A stretch of DNA of 64,000 bases from Janthinobacterium sp. PAMC25594 (GCF_019443505.1 NZ_CP080377.1:3472001-3536000), one strand, 5' to 3'; numbered from the stretch's first letter, positions 40,292-51,300 are shown. Program-made: numbers and translations. The notes: generated from the sequence alone by a model not told the origin.

Positions 40292-40941
40292 ACGGAACGC
40301 ACCGGGGTGGCTGTCTTCGCCGCCCTGGCGCTCTTCTCTCGCTTGCTCCAGGCGAAATACACACGAATTGCCAGCAGTAGCGCGACGATGCCGCCGAACA
40401 GGATCGGTTGTGCGAAATTGTGCTTGCCCGCCTTCATCCACCAGAAGTGCAAAATACCCAGCGGCGCGATCACATAGATCAGCCGGTGCAGCCACTGCCA
40501 GCGCTTGCCACCGAGGCGCTTGACCATGCCATTCGTGCTCGTCACGGCGAGCGGAATGAGCAAGACAAAGGCAATAAAACCCACCGTGATGAACGGCCGC
40601 TTGAGCACATCCTTCCACATTTCCTGCACATCAAAAAAGTGATCGAACCATAAAAACGTGGTGAAGTGCAGCGCCGCGTAGAAAAACGCGAACAGGCCCA
40701 GCATGCGGCGCAGCTTGATCAGCCAATTCCATTGGGTGAAACGCCGCAAGGGCGTCACCGCCAGGCTGATGCAGATAAAATACAGGGTCCAGTCGCCCGT
40801 GCCGCGCGTGATGAATTCCAGCGGCTCCACCAGTTGCCCCGTGTACGTCAGCCAGACCATGCGCGCGAATGGCAGCAGCGCCAGCAGAAAAACCAGGCTT
40901 TTGAATAGCGACAATTGTCTCGGCGTGGGGTTGAGGGCCAT
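40288..40941 (-). CDS. msrQ: Heme-binding membrane subunit MsrQ of methionine sulfoxide reductase
   Basis: 217 aa with about six transmembrane helices and conserved His (YAALHFTTFLWFDH; RLIYVIAPLGILHFWW). It is the ferric-reductase-like (YedZ) heme b protein that passes electrons from quinones to MsrP. It directly follows msrP. Confidence 0.94.
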   Translation of the reverse strand: MALNPTPRQLSLFKSLVFLLALLPFARMVWLTYTGQLVEPLEFITRGTGDWTLYFICISLAVTPLRRFTQWNWLIKLRRMLGLFAFFYAALHFTTFLWFDHFFDVQEMWKDVLKRPFITVGFIAFVLLIPLAVTSTNGMVKRLGGKRWQWLHRLIYVIAPLGILHFWWMKAGKHNFAQPILFGGIVALLLAIRVYFAWSKREKSARAAKTATPVRSV

Positions 40942-40950
40942 GGTGTTTCC

Positions 40951-41928
40951 TTAAAAGAACTTCTTCAGATCCATGCCCGCGTACAAGGAAGCGACATCGT
41001 TGTAGCCATTGAACATCAGGGTCTTGCGCTTGCGCGTGAGAAAGCCGTCTTCACCGATGCGCCGCTCGGAAGCTTGCGACCAGCGCGGATGATCGACGTT
41101 CGGGTTCACATTCGAGTAAAAACCATATTCGGACGGCGCCGACAGGTTCCAGGAGGTGCGCGGCTGTTCCTTGACGAAACGGATCTTGACGATGGATTTG
41201 GCCGACTTGAAACCATATTTCCACGGCAAGACCATGCGCACGGGCGCGCCATTCTGGTTCGGCAAGGTTTCGCCATACATGCCCAGGGTCAGCAGCGCCA
41301 GCGGATGGTTCGCTTCGTCGATGCGCAAGCCTTCCGTATACGGCCACTGCAGCACTCTGCCGCCCACGCCCGGCATTTGCTTCTTGTCGGCCAGGGTGAT
41401 GAATTCCACGTACTTGGCATTGCCCGTCGGCTCGACCTTCTTGATGATTTCCGAGAAGGAATAACCGACCCACGGAATCACCATCGACCAGCCTTCCACG
41501 CAGCGCAGCCGGTAGACGCGCTCTTCCAGCGGCGCCAGCTTCAGCAGCGCGTCGAGGTCCAAGATCATGGGTTTCTTGACCTCGCCTTCGATGCTGACCG
41601 TCCACGGCCGCGTGCGCAAGGTGCCCGCGTTTTGCGCAGGCTCGCTCTTGTCCGTGCCGAATTCGTAGAAATTGTTGTAGCTGGTGGCGTCTTTATAGGC
41701 CGTCTGCTTGTCCAGCGCCGAATACGCGGGATTGAGCTTGGCAGCCAGCTTGGGATTGCTGCCTTGCGCGAACGCTTCGCGGCTGGCCATTTCCAGCAAG
41801 GCCGCACTGGACACGGAGCCCAGGGCGATTTGCTTGATGAAGCTGCGGCGCGATTCAAACACGGCGCGCGGCGTGATTTCGGAAGAATACGGCAATTCGA
41901 TGCCGTTGGGACTGCGCTTGATCAACAT
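40951..41928 (-). CDS. msrP: Periplasmic methionine sulfoxide reductase catalytic subunit MsrP
   Basis: 325 aa. A Tat signal ([13 protein letters not shown]) is followed by the SUOX-type molybdopterin domain, with the Mo-ligand Cys in [15 protein letters not shown], and [32 protein letters not shown]. It repairs oxidised methionines in periplasmic proteins, using electrons from MsrQ. Operon order msrP-msrQ is standard. Confidence 0.95.
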   Translation of the reverse strand: MLIKRSPNGIELPYSSEITPRAVFESRRSFIKQIALGSVSSAALLEMASREAFAQGSNPKLAAKLNPAYSALDKQTAYKDATSYNNFYEFGTDKSEPAQNAGTLRTRPWTVSIEGEVKKPMILDLDALLKLAPLEERVYRLRCVEGWSMVIPWVGYSFSEIIKKVEPTGNAKYVEFITLADKKQMPGVGGRVLQWPYTEGLRIDEANHPLALLTLGMYGETLPNQNGAPVRMVLPWKYGFKSAKSIVKIRFVKEQPRTSWNLSAPSEYGFYSNVNPNVDHPRWSQASERRIGEDGFLTRKRKTLMFNGYNDVASLYAGMDLKKFF

Positions 41929-42000
41929 GGCGGCTCCGGAAAAAGGTGATTGGATATACCTTACACCAGTTTTTCCGGGCCGTTCATGACGCTTCTGTCA

Positions 42001-43155
42001 TTAAAGTTTGCCGTAAGAATGCAGGCCTGAAAGGAACATGTTGACGCCCAAGAAGGCAAACGTCGTCACCAGCAAGCCCACCAGCGCCCACCAAGAAGCG
42101 ACGCGGCCGCGCAAGCCCGTCATCAATCGCATGTGCAGCCAGGCTGCATAGTTGAGCCAGACGATCAGCGCCCAGGTTTCTTTCGGGTCCCACGACCAGT
42201 AGCCACCCCATGCTTCGGCCGCCCACAGGGCGCCCAGGATGGTCGCTACCGTGAAGAAAGCAAAGCCCACGGAAATGGCCTTGTACATGACGTCGTCGAG
42301 CACTTCCAGCGACGGCAGGCGGTCGACCAGGTAGCCGCTCGATTTGAGCAGATACGCGGCCGCCACCATGGCCGACAGGGCAAAGGTACCGTAGCCGATG
42401 AAGTTGGCGGGCACGTGGATCTTCATCCACCAGCTTTGCAGGGCCGGCACCAGCGGCTGGATTTCGGCCGCGTCGCGCGTGACCGTGTACCACATCAGGA
42501 ACACCACGGCCGCCGAAATGACCAGCATGACGAAGGCGCCCAGCTGGCGCGTCGCATAATGCTGCTCGTAATACAGGTAGAACATGGCCGTGATCAAGGA
42601 AAACAGGATGAACACTTCATACAGGTTCGACACGGGAATATGGCCCACGTCGGCGCCGATCAGGTAAGACTCGTACCAGCGCACCAGCATGCCCGTCAGA
42701 CCCAGCACCACGCCGGCCCAGCACAGCAGGGAGCCGACGGACGAGCCAAATTCCGAGCGCGCCACCAGGCCGATCCAGTAAAACAGGGTCGACAGCACGA
42801 ACAGGGTGCCCATCCACAAGATGGCGGACTGGCTCGACAAGATGTATTTGAGGAAGAATTTCTGGTTCGCCATCTCCAGGTGGCCCGAGTACAGCTCGAT
42901 GGCAAACAGCGACAGCACGGCCGCCAGCGGGATCAGCCAGCGCACGGGCTTCCAGTACCAGCCCAGCCACGCGAACGTGGGCGCCGCGGCCAGCAGGATG
43001 GCCTTTTCATAGATATCCATGAAGGCGCCAAAGCGCATCAGGCCGAACAGGGAGGCCGCCAGCAAGCCGGCGCCATACAGCCAATCGATCAGGCTCAGGC
43101 GCTTGAAAAATCCTGGTTCCTGCGTATATATTTGCTTGTTTGCCAATTCCATCAT
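42001..43155 (-). CDS. ccsB: Cytochrome c biogenesis protein CcsB/ResC (system II)
   Basis: About 384 aa from ATG at 43155 (or 43152), with GGAG just upstream; the in-frame ORF continues to 43200. A multi-span membrane protein with the WWD heme-handling motif (GGYWSWDPKETWALIVW) and conserved His residues. With ResB it exports heme and attaches it to apocytochromes. It follows resB on the minus strand, 60 bases on. Cytochrome c4 upstream is a likely client. Confidence 0.92.
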   Translation of the reverse strand: MMELANKQIYTQEPGFFKRLSLIDWLYGAGLLAASLFGLMRFGAFMDIYEKAILLAAAPTFAWLGWYWKPVRWLIPLAAVLSLFAIELYSGHLEMANQKFFLKYILSSQSAILWMGTLFVLSTLFYWIGLVARSEFGSSVGSLLCWAGVVLGLTGMLVRWYESYLIGADVGHIPVSNLYEVFILFSLITAMFYLYYEQHYATRQLGAFVMLVISAAVVFLMWYTVTRDAAEIQPLVPALQSWWMKIHVPANFIGYGTFALSAMVAAAYLLKSSGYLVDRLPSLEVLDDVMYKAISVGFAFFTVATILGALWAAEAWGGYWSWDPKETWALIVWLNYAAWLHMRLMTGLRGRVASWWALVGLLVTTFAFLGVNMFLSGLHSYGKL

Positions 43156-43216
43156 TTTCTCCATTCCCGGCGACGCGCAAGCGTCCCGAAACTCAGCCAA
43201 TCCAACTCAGCGCAGC

Positions 43217-45313
43217 TTACGCCGATTGCGGCAGCTTTGCCTTCAAAGTCTCAAATTCTTTTTCAAAATCCAGCGTCTTGCGTTGCGTGCTCATGGCCAT
43301 CAGGGCTACGCTGCCGCCTTCGCCATCCTTGATCCACACCCACAGGCGGCGCTCGCGGATATAAAACATGGAAAACACGCCGATCACGAGGAACAGGCAA
43401 CCGAGGTAGACCACGCTCTTGCCCGGCGAACGCGTCACTTGCAGCACGGACGCCTTGATTTCCGTGAACTCGTCCAGCTGCAGATACACGGGCGCGCCAT
43501 AGAAGAAGCTGTCGGACAGCGCATTCGTGGCCAGTTGCAGGAAGCGGCCGTGCTTGTCATCGGCCTCGATGGCCTTCAAGCCATCCTGCGCACGCGCCGC
43601 CTGCCACAAGTCCCACAGGCTGCCATTCAAGATTTTCATGAAGATGTCGGCCGCTTTTTCTTGCTCGGCGGCAGGAATTTTCTCCAGGAAACGCGAAATG
43701 GCCAGGAAACCGCCCTCTTGCCCATTGCCGGCAAAGATGCCCAGGCTTTTCGCTGCCGATTCCTGCAGCTGGCCGCGCAGGGCTTCCGCGTTCGCCTGCG
43801 GCATGGCGCGCGCCGCATAGCGCGCGGCGGCCTGCTGGCGCAGCGCCGGATCTTGCAGCGCGGCACGCAAGCGCATCCATTCCGTCACGCTGTAATTGTC
43901 ATCGACGGGAATGCGCAGATAGCTGAACGGGTCGCTGGGATTGACGCGCATGCCGGCCAGGAACACCGTCGTGCCATCCACGGTGACAGGTTGCATGTAA
44001 TTCTGGTACTCGCGCGCCTGGCCCGTCTTGTCGCGCAATTTGTATTGCACCGAGGGGCCGACGTTCTTGAGATCCTTGTTATGCGCGTTCTTCGCGGCCG
44101 AACCGAGGCGTTTATCGAGGCCGACGGCAAATTTATCGTTGAAACTTTCCGCCTTGCTGACGGCGCGCACATCCTGGCCGGCGCTGAGGTTTTCCACGTT
44201 GAAGGGACGGAAACCCGACCATTCCACCGTGTAGGAATTGCCATCGCTGCGCTCAAGCGGCGTGCTGCCGCCCACTTCGCCGCCGATATCGAAGCGTTTC
44301 GTCGTCTTGCCCGTCATGGGAAAACCCGTCAACTTGAGCTTGCTGCCGCCATCCTCAAAGCTGGACTGGTACAGGGCCAGGCCCTTGTACAGCAGCGGCT
44401 GGTTGACTTTGATGGTGGCAGGAAAACTTTCTCCCGTCACATGGTCGGTGATGACGACATCGCTGGCGAACAGCTTGGGCATGCCCGTGCTGTAGAAATC
44501 GATGTGGAATTTCTTCAGCAAAATCGTGATGGGCAGATCCTGGATCAGCACGCCATCGGCCTGGGGAATGATGGCCGTGTTACTCGACGAACCCTCCGGG
44601 ATCATGGTATTGCCGCGGAAAGTGGGGTTCGACAGGCTCAGCCGGTGCTGGGCGGGAATGTCGGCGATCACGCCGCTGCCGGAAAACGGCGTCTTGCCAA
44701 AGAACCATTGTTGTACGCGGATCGGCATTTCCGAATCGAGCAAGCCGCCCACGCAAATGATGACGATGGCGCCGTGGGCAAAGATATAGCCCCATTTATT
44801 GGCCGCGCCGCGCTTGGCCGCCACCAGGGTGGCGTTGTCCTTCTCGACCACCTTGGCCGCATAGCCGCTGTCTTTCAGGCGCATCACCATCTGCTGCGCC
44901 AGCACGGCGCGCGGCAGCGGCGCCTGCCATTCCATCTTGTGATGGAAATTGCGCAACGATTGCTCGCGCACATTGTCGCGCCAGCTGCGCATATCCTTGA
45001 GCATCTTCGGCGCATTGCGCACGATGCACAGCGAGGTCGAGGCGACGAGGAAACCCATGATCACCAGGAACCACCAGGCCGAATACACGGAATACAGGCT
45101 CAGCTTGTCGAAGACGGCAAACCAGAATGGACCAAACTGGTTCACATAGTTGGGCATGGGCTCGTTCTGCTTGAGCACGGTGCCGATGATGGACGCCACG
45201 GCGATCAGGGTCAGCAGGCTGATGGCAAAGCGCATCGACGAGACCAGCTCGACGAATTCAGCCAGGCCGCGGCGTTGGGTCTTTAACTCGATTCCGGTCG
45301 TGCCTGTGCTCAT
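43217..45313 (-). CDS. resB: Cytochrome c biogenesis protein ResB (system II)
   Basis: 698 aa from ATG at 45313 (MSTGTTGIELKTQRRG). Hydrophobic helices lie at the N-terminus (MRFAISLLTLIAVASIIGTVL and SVYSAWWFLVIMGFLVAST), one after KRGAANKWGYIFAHGAIV, and one at the C-terminus (VVYLGCLFLVIGVFSMFYI); a large periplasmic domain lies between. It keeps apocytochrome cysteines reduced and works with CcsB in heme attachment. It lies between cytochrome c4 and ccsB in one direction. Confidence 0.93.
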   Translation of the reverse strand: MSTGTTGIELKTQRRGLAEFVELVSSMRFAISLLTLIAVASIIGTVLKQNEPMPNYVNQFGPFWFAVFDKLSLYSVYSAWWFLVIMGFLVASTSLCIVRNAPKMLKDMRSWRDNVREQSLRNFHHKMEWQAPLPRAVLAQQMVMRLKDSGYAAKVVEKDNATLVAAKRGAANKWGYIFAHGAIVIICVGGLLDSEMPIRVQQWFFGKTPFSGSGVIADIPAQHRLSLSNPTFRGNTMIPEGSSSNTAIIPQADGVLIQDLPITILLKKFHIDFYSTGMPKLFASDVVITDHVTGESFPATIKVNQPLLYKGLALYQSSFEDGGSKLKLTGFPMTGKTTKRFDIGGEVGGSTPLERSDGNSYTVEWSGFRPFNVENLSAGQDVRAVSKAESFNDKFAVGLDKRLGSAAKNAHNKDLKNVGPSVQYKLRDKTGQAREYQNYMQPVTVDGTTVFLAGMRVNPSDPFSYLRIPVDDNYSVTEWMRLRAALQDPALRQQAAARYAARAMPQANAEALRGQLQESAAKSLGIFAGNGQEGGFLAISRFLEKIPAAEQEKAADIFMKILNGSLWDLWQAARAQDGLKAIEADDKHGRFLQLATNALSDSFFYGAPVYLQLDEFTEIKASVLQVTRSPGKSVVYLGCLFLVIGVFSMFYIRERRLWVWIKDGEGGSVALMAMSTQRKTLDFEKEFETLKAKLPQSA

Positions 45314-45419
45314 ACGTGGATACTCATACGGGATATGCAATCTTCAAGAAAATGTAGGCATGGAGCAGATAGTTTCTCCGCGCAAGGCGGCAGCATACTC
45401 CTGTTTGGCCCCTGCCATA

Positions 45420-45450
45420 AAAAAGGGCAGCCTGTTGAAAAGGCCGCCCT
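45420..45450 (-). terminator. Intrinsic terminator after cytochrome c4
   Basis: GGGCGGCC and GGCTGCCC form the stem with an A/T-rich loop, followed by T6 on the minus strand, about 50 bases past the cytochrome c4 stop. Confidence 0.8.
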
Positions 45451-45498
45451 GGTTCATGCGCGCTGCTGCGCCTGGCAATCTCTTGCCACTATGAAAAC

Positions 45499-46170
45499 TT
45501 ACTTCAGGCCGGCGATATAGTCGGCCACGGCGGCAATCTCGTCATCCGACATGCGGGCGGCGATGGTGTGCATTTGCGCGCTGTTCTTGCGGGCATCCAC
45601 CTTGGTGCTGCGGAACATGGTCAGCTGGGCCACCGTGTAGTCCTGGTGCTGGCCGGCGATGCGCGGATACTGGACGGGAATACCATTGCCCGTCGCGCCA
45701 TGACAGCTGGCGCAGGCGGCAACTTGCTTGGAAGCAATGCCACCACGGTAGATTTTCTTGCCCAGGTCAATCGTATCCTTGTTTTTCGCGGCGCCCGGCT
45801 TGGACAGCTGCGCGCCCAGGTAGGCGGCGATATTCTTCTTGTCGGCGTCGCTGAGCATCTTCGCGTACGTCGTCATGACGGGCTGGTTGCGCTCCGGCGT
45901 GGTGAAGTCGACCAGTTGCTTGTAGATATAGCTTTCGTGCTGGCCGGCCAGCTTCGGATTGACCGTGATGGTCGAGTTGCCGGCCGCGCCATGGCACGAT
46001 ACGCAGGCAGGCAAGCCGCGCGCCGCATCGCCATCGGCGTACAGGGTAGCGCCCTTGGCGGCGTCAGCCTTGACGGCCGGTTTCGGTGCTTCGACCGCGG
46101 AGGCAGTTGCCGATACAGCCAGCAAAGCGAGCAGCATGGATTTGAACAACGGTGAAAACGCACGATTCAT
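45499..46170 (-). CDS. Diheme cytochrome c4
   Basis: 223 aa with a signal peptide (MLLALLAVSATASAVEA). Two heme-binding motifs CVSCHG and CASCHG lie in two similar halves, each with a Met ligand region (NQPVMTTYAKML; SAQMHTIAARM). It is a periplasmic electron carrier to terminal oxidases. It precedes resB-ccsB, which mature it, with a terminator between. The divergent neighbour is engB. Confidence 0.93.
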   Translation of the reverse strand: MNRAFSPLFKSMLLALLAVSATASAVEAPKPAVKADAAKGATLYADGDAARGLPACVSCHGAAGNSTITVNPKLAGQHESYIYKQLVDFTTPERNQPVMTTYAKMLSDADKKNIAAYLGAQLSKPGAAKNKDTIDLGKKIYRGGIASKQVAACASCHGATGNGIPVQYPRIAGQHQDYTVAQLTMFRSTKVDARKNSAQMHTIAARMSDDEIAAVADYIAGLK

Positions 46171-46290
46171 TCAGGCACCCTGAGACAGTGAGAAATTAGT
46201 GGTGGACATTGCCGCGCTCCTGAGATTTTTGATTTATTTTCAGGGCCGCAAGCCGCATCGCTGCTACGCCGGCAACAATTAACAATCCCT

Positions 46291-46302
46291 TATTGTACAA
46301 TA
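46291..46302. promoter_or_regulatory. TATTGTACAATA palindrome between cytochrome c4 and engB
   Basis: A perfect 12-bp palindrome containing TACAAT on both strands lies in the 186-base divergent gap. It could be overlapping -10 elements for the two promoters or an operator. No convincing -35 was found. Confidence 0.35.
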
Positions 46303-46356
46303 GCTTCTTGGCGTTATCGCTCCCTTATCGCTCCATTTTGTTGCTTTACTACTCCC

Positions 46357-47094
46357 ATGTCAAAACTCTGGCAAGCCCGCTTCTTTACGACCGTCAACCA
46401 ATTGCGTGACCTGCCCGATACCACGGTGCCGGAAATCGCTTTTGCCGGCCGCTCCAATGCCGGTAAATCGACCGCCATCAACATCTTGTGTAATCAGAAA
46501 GGCTTGGCGTTCGCCTCCAAGACACCTGGCCGTACCCAGCACATCAACTACTTCTCCATCGGCGGCGCCCACGTGGCGCAGCATCGCAAGGATGCCACCA
46601 TCGTCGAAGAGATCGAATGCCTGCTGGTCGACTTGCCGGGCTACGGCTACGCGGAAGTGTCGGGCTCGGCCAAACTGCACTGGCAGCGCCTGCTGGGCGA
46701 CTACGTGCAGCGCCGCGAGCAATTGGCGGGCCTGGTCCTGATCATGGATTCGCGCCGTCCGTTCACCGACCTGGACGTCCAGATGCTGGAATGGTTCGCC
46801 CCCACGGGTAAACCGATCCACTGCATCCTGACCAAAGTCGATAAGCTGAACCGCAATGAATCGGTCAACGCGCTGCGCCAGGCGAAAGCCAAGCTCGACA
46901 GCTATGTCGATGAAGACGGCGTCGGCTTCCCGTTCACCGTGCAACTGTTCTCGGCCTTGAAAAGAGTCGGCATCGACGAAGCCAATGACAAGATCATGGA
47001 ACTGGCCGGCATCAGCGAAGATAGCGCGGCCCAGATGGTCGAACTGATCGACATGGAAGACGACGTCGAGCCGGAGTCCGACAAACCGGCTTGA
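46357..47094 (+). CDS. engB: Ribosome biogenesis GTPase EngB (YsxC/YihA)
   Basis: 245 aa. P-loop [13 protein letters not shown]2 [10 protein letters not shown]3 DLPGYGYA, G4 TKVDKLNR are all clear. It acts in 50S assembly. The acidic C-terminal tail ([11 protein letters not shown]) is longer than in E. coli. A terminator follows directly. Confidence 0.96.
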   Translation: MSKLWQARFFTTVNQLRDLPDTTVPEIAFAGRSNAGKSTAINILCNQKGLAFASKTPGRTQHINYFSIGGAHVAQHRKDATIVEEIECLLVDLPGYGYAEVSGSAKLHWQRLLGDYVQRREQLAGLVLIMDSRRPFTDLDVQMLEWFAPTGKPIHCILTKVDKLNRNESVNALRQAKAKLDSYVDEDGVGFPFTVQLFSALKRVGIDEANDKIMELAGISEDSAAQMVELIDMEDDVEPESDKPA

Positions 47095-47112
47095 TCGAGA
47101 TCAACGCTACGT

Positions 47113-47149
47113 AAAAAAGGCTGCCCGTTCACACGGTGCAGCCTTTTTT
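47113..47149 (+). terminator. Intrinsic terminator between engB and the downstream convergent gene
   Basis: AAAAAAGGCTGC and GCAGCCTTTTTT form a symmetric stem flanked by A and T runs, so it can serve both engB and the convergent gene ending at 47165. Confidence 0.85.
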
Positions 47150-47164
47150 GATTGCGCTGAGCGT

Positions 47165-48079
47165 TTAACGCCGTCCCGGCCCTGGCCGCTTCTCCGAAAA
47201 GAATTCCTGACGCAGGAAGGCAGTCAGCTCGGCCGTATCTTCCACGCGGGCGCTGAGGTTGACGTTACGCCCCAGGCGCCGCGATTCCCAGACGAAGTCG
47301 CCCGGTTTTTCGGCACGGATCAACTGGATCATCTTCTTGATGATGGCCGATTCGATATCGGGTTCATTGCCCAGTTCGACTTTTTCCTGCTTCAGCCAAT
47401 TGCGCTTGAAGTTGCCGTTCCAGCCCTTGAACTTGACTTCGGCGCTGAACGAGGTCTGGTTGACGATGGAAAACACGCCACCCGAATCCTCGCGGTCGCT
47501 GCCCGAATTGCGGCCCTGCGCGCCGGCGATATTCGCCTTGGCCACGCGCATGGCGCGGTCGTTCTCGCTTTCCTCGGCCGGCGGCGCGGGGTTCTGCGCC
47601 TCGCGCTGCTTGCGGCGCTGCTCGATCATCGAACTCATGTCTTCGGCCGGTGGCGGCGGCAACGGCACTTTCGATACCAGCGGCGGCGTGAATGTTTCCA
47701 GTTTCGGCTTGTCGCGCGGCACGTCCTTGCTCACCACGCGCTTGCTCGGTGCCGGCGGCGGTTTCACCTTGGCCACTTTCGTGTCCTTCGGCTTGGGCGT
47801 GGGTTTCGGCTGCGGCTGCGGCTTCGGTTGCGGCTTGTCCTTCAGCGGCGCGATGTAGACCATCGCGCTTTCCTTCTTCGGCGGCGGAATCTTTTCTATC
47901 TTGTCGCTGCGCAACAGAACATACGCCGCCAGCAGCACGTGCAGCAAGACGGACACGCCGAGCGCAACCTTGCGCGTGGTGCTGGTCCTGGACCCGTAGG
48001 CCGGTAGTGGCTGGATCACTTGCCCGCAGGTGGGGCAAACATCGGAATCGGCAGCCAACAAATGGGTCGTGTCATGCAA
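47165..48079 (-). CDS. Zinc-ribbon, single-span membrane protein with TonB-like proline-rich region
   Basis: 304 aa. Layout: N-terminal CPTCGQ (half a zinc ribbon), one transmembrane helix (ALGVSVLLHVLLAAYVLL), then a Pro/Lys-rich stretch of about 90 aa with KPQPKPQPQPKPTPKPK, a charged segment (IEQRRKQREAQNP) and a folded C-terminus of about 90 aa (FSAEVKFKGWNGNFKRNW ... AELTAFLRQEFFS). The Pro/Lys linker resembles TonB and TolA, but the end does not look like a TonB domain. No known function. It is convergent with engB. Confidence 0.65.
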   Translation of the reverse strand: MHDTTHLLAADSDVCPTCGQVIQPLPAYGSRTSTTRKVALGVSVLLHVLLAAYVLLRSDKIEKIPPPKKESAMVYIAPLKDKPQPKPQPQPKPTPKPKDTKVAKVKPPPAPSKRVVSKDVPRDKPKLETFTPPLVSKVPLPPPPAEDMSSMIEQRRKQREAQNPAPPAEESENDRAMRVAKANIAGAQGRNSGSDREDSGGVFSIVNQTSFSAEVKFKGWNGNFKRNWLKQEKVELGNEPDIESAIIKKMIQLIRAEKPGDFVWESRRLGRNVNLSARVEDTAELTAFLRQEFFSEKRPGPGRR

Positions 48080-48276
48080 AATGAATCGTGCTTTCTGTGT
48101 AGCGAAGAAATAACATTACAGGGCAGCCATAGTGCCAGAGTCCCTTGCTTTTGGGAACACTTCCTCGGCCTTGCCAATCCGAAGCGTACAGGATAGTGAC
48201 ATTCCTTGCAGCGCTAACCAGAGTACCCGAGCCGTCCCTTGACGGTTGTTACCGTATGTATCACTGCCCATACAAA

Positions 48277-48312
48277 ACCGGCGTCCCATTCACGCAGGAA
48301 TGGGACGCCGGT
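48277..48312 (-). terminator. Terminator of the RND efflux operon
   Basis: A perfect 15-bp stem (ACCGGCGTCCCATTC / GAATGGGACGCCGGT) with a 6-base loop, followed by TTTTG on the minus strand, 27 bases past the pump gene's stop. Confidence 0.75.
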
Positions 48313-48338
48313 CACGGGTCAACAGGTAATGCAAGCGC

Positions 48339-51300
48339 TCAAGCCTGCTTGTCGAGTGCGACCAGTTGCTCGTCCGTCACCGGCCCCGTGCCGCTGTACT
48401 TATCCAGGAACAAATAGATGACGGGCGTGATGAACAGGGTAATCACTTGCGAAAACAGCAATCCGCCGACCACGGCCAGGCCCAGCGGCTGGCGCAGCTC
48501 GGCGCCGGCGCCCAGGCCCAGGGCGATGGGCAAGGCCCCCATCAGGGCCGCCGCCGATGTCATCATGATGGGGCGGAAACGCAGGATGCAGGCCTGGCGG
48601 ATGGCTTCAGGCGGGCTCATGCCCTCGTTGCGCTGCGCATGCAGGGCAAAGTCGATCATCATGATGGCGTTTTTCTTGACGATACCGATCAGCATCAAAA
48701 TGCCGATGATGGCGATCATCGTCAGGTCCATGCCGAACAGGCGCAAGGTCAACAGCGCCCCCACGGCCGCCGACGGCAAGCCGGCCAGGATGGTCAGCGG
48801 GTGGATGTAGCTTTCATACAGCACGCCGAGCAGCACATAGATCACGGCCAGCGCGGCGATGATGAGGATGATCTGGCTAGCCTGCGAATCCTGGAACACG
48901 GCCGCATCGCCACCGTAGCGCGTGATGATGGAGGCCGGCAAGCTCATTTCCTTGCCCATCACGTCGATCTTGCCCGTGGCGATGCCCAGCGGCACGTCCG
49001 GCGCCAGGTTGAAGGAGATCGTCACGGCCTGCAACTGCCCCTGGTGATTCACGGACGTGGGGCCAATCGTGCGTTCCACGTAGGCAATACTCGACAGCTT
49101 CACCAACTCGCCCGACTTGCTGCGCACGGACACGCGCGTGAGCGCATCGTCATACTGGCGATCCGCCGTGGCCGCTTCCAGGATCACGTAATAGCTGGCC
49201 GCCGACGAATAGATGGTCGACACTTGCCGCTCGCCAAAGGCGCTGTACAGGGCCGTGCGGATATCGGACATTTGCACGCCCAGCAGATTGGCCTTGTCGC
49301 GGTCGATCCGCAGGGACGCCTGCAAGCCCTTGATCTGCGAATCGCTGGTGACGTCGCGGAACGCGGGATCGGTGCGCATGCCAGCAATAAACTTTTCCGC
49401 CCAGTCATTCAAGGCATCGGGGCTGACGCTTTGCAAGGTGTACTGGTAGCGGCTCTTGCTCTGGCGCCCGCCCAGTTGCAAGTTTTGCACGGGACGGAAA
49501 TACACGGCCATGCCGGGCACGGCGCTCGTCGCGCGGCGCAGGTTTTCCAGCACCACGGGCATTTTCGGCCGTTCGCTGCGCGGTTTTAATACCATGAACA
49601 TGCGGCCCGTGTTGCCGCCACCGACGAACGACGTCACATCCTGCACGCTGGGGTCCGCCTTGAGCACGGCCGCCACGCGCGCTTGCAAGTCCTGCAATGC
49701 AGCAGAGGAAATATCCTCCGACGCTTCCGTATTCACCTGGATCTGGCCCAGGTCTTCCTCGGGGAAGAAACCCTTCGGAATGGTCGCGTACAGCAGCACC
49801 GTCAGCGCAAAGGTACACACGGCAACGAATAGCACCACGTTGCGGTGCGCCAGGGCCTTGTCGAGCAGATGCACGTAACCGTTGCGCAATTTCGTGAACC
49901 CCGCCTCGAAGTGGCGGCCGATGAACGTTTTCTCGCCATGGCTCGGGTCGCTGTCATTGTGTTCGCGTGTATCGGCCGGCAGGAAGCGGCTGGCCAGCAT
50001 CGGCACCAGGGTCAGCGACACGATGGCCGAGACGAGGATGGACAGCGTGACGACGACGGCGAACTCGTGGAACAGCAAGCCGATCACGCCCGGCATGAAG
50101 AAGATGGGGATGAACACGGCCACCAGCGAGACGGAAATCGAGATGATGGTGAAACCCATTTCCTTGGCGCCCACGAGGGCCGCCTGGATCGGTTTCTTGC
50201 CCATCTCGATATGCCGCACGATGTTTTCCAGCACCACGATGGCATCGTCGACCACCAGGCCCACGGCCAGGGTAATGCCCAGCAGGGAAATGTTGTCGAG
50301 GCTGTAGCCGAGCCAGTACAGCAGGGCCAGCGCGCCGAGCAGGGAAATGGGCATGGTGACGGCCGGAATGAAGGTGGCCGCCGCGCGGTGCAGGAACAAA
50401 AAGATCACCAGCACCACCAGAATCACCGTCAGGGCCAGGGTCAGGTTGACGTCGTGAATCGCTTCGCGGATCGAGACGGAACGGTCGTTGACCAGGCTGA
50501 TCTGGATGGAAGCGGGCAATTGCGCCTTGAAACCCGGCAAAAGTTTGCGCACGGCATCGACAACTTGCACCGTGTTCGCATCCGGTTGGCGCTGCACCAG
50601 CAAGGTGATCGAGCGCTCGCCGTTGAAACTGCCGGCCGTCTTGGTCGACTGGAAACTGTCTTCCACTTCGGCCACTTCCTTCAGCCGCACGGGCTGGCCA
50701 TTGCGCGTGGCGACGATGAGTTCGGCAAAATCGGCCGCCTTCATCATCTGCGGGTTGCCCTGGATGGTCAAGGTCTGGCTGGGGCCGTCGAGGATGCCCA
50801 GCGGCGAATTCGTGTTCGAGGCGCGCAGGGCCTGGGCCAGCTCGTCCATCGTCAGGTTGCGCGCGTTCATCAGGTCGGCACGGGCGCGCACGCGCACGGC
50901 AAAGCGTTTCTGGCCATTCACGCTGACCTGGGCCACGCCTGGCAAGGTCGACAGGCTGGGCGCGATCAGGTTTTCCGCATAATCATTCAGATCCGACAAG
51001 TTCAGCGATGGCGACGTCATCTGGATGAACAGCACGGGCGCATCGGCCGGATTGACTTTGCGGTAGGACGGCAAGTCCGTCATTTCCGTCGGCAACTGGC
51101 GCTGCGCGCGCAGCAAGGCCGCCTGCACGTCGACGGCGGCCTCGTTGACATTGATGCTGGCGTCAAACTCCAGGGTCAGCGAGGTATTGCCCAGGGTACT
51201 CGTCGAGGTGATCAGGCTCAGGCCGGCAATCGTGGAAAACTGCTTTTCCAGCGGCAAGGCCACGGAGGACGCCATGGTCTCGGGGCTGGCGCCGGCCAGG

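Noticed and set aside
43019..45286. 755-codon plus-strand frame opposite resB/ccsB
   Set aside because: It runs antisense across two clear genes, with biased composition typical of a shadow frame.
47700..47860. Short repeated units resembling a tandem or CRISPR-like repeat
   Set aside because: They are codon repeats of a Pro/Lys-rich protein linker; no spacers or conserved repeat length.
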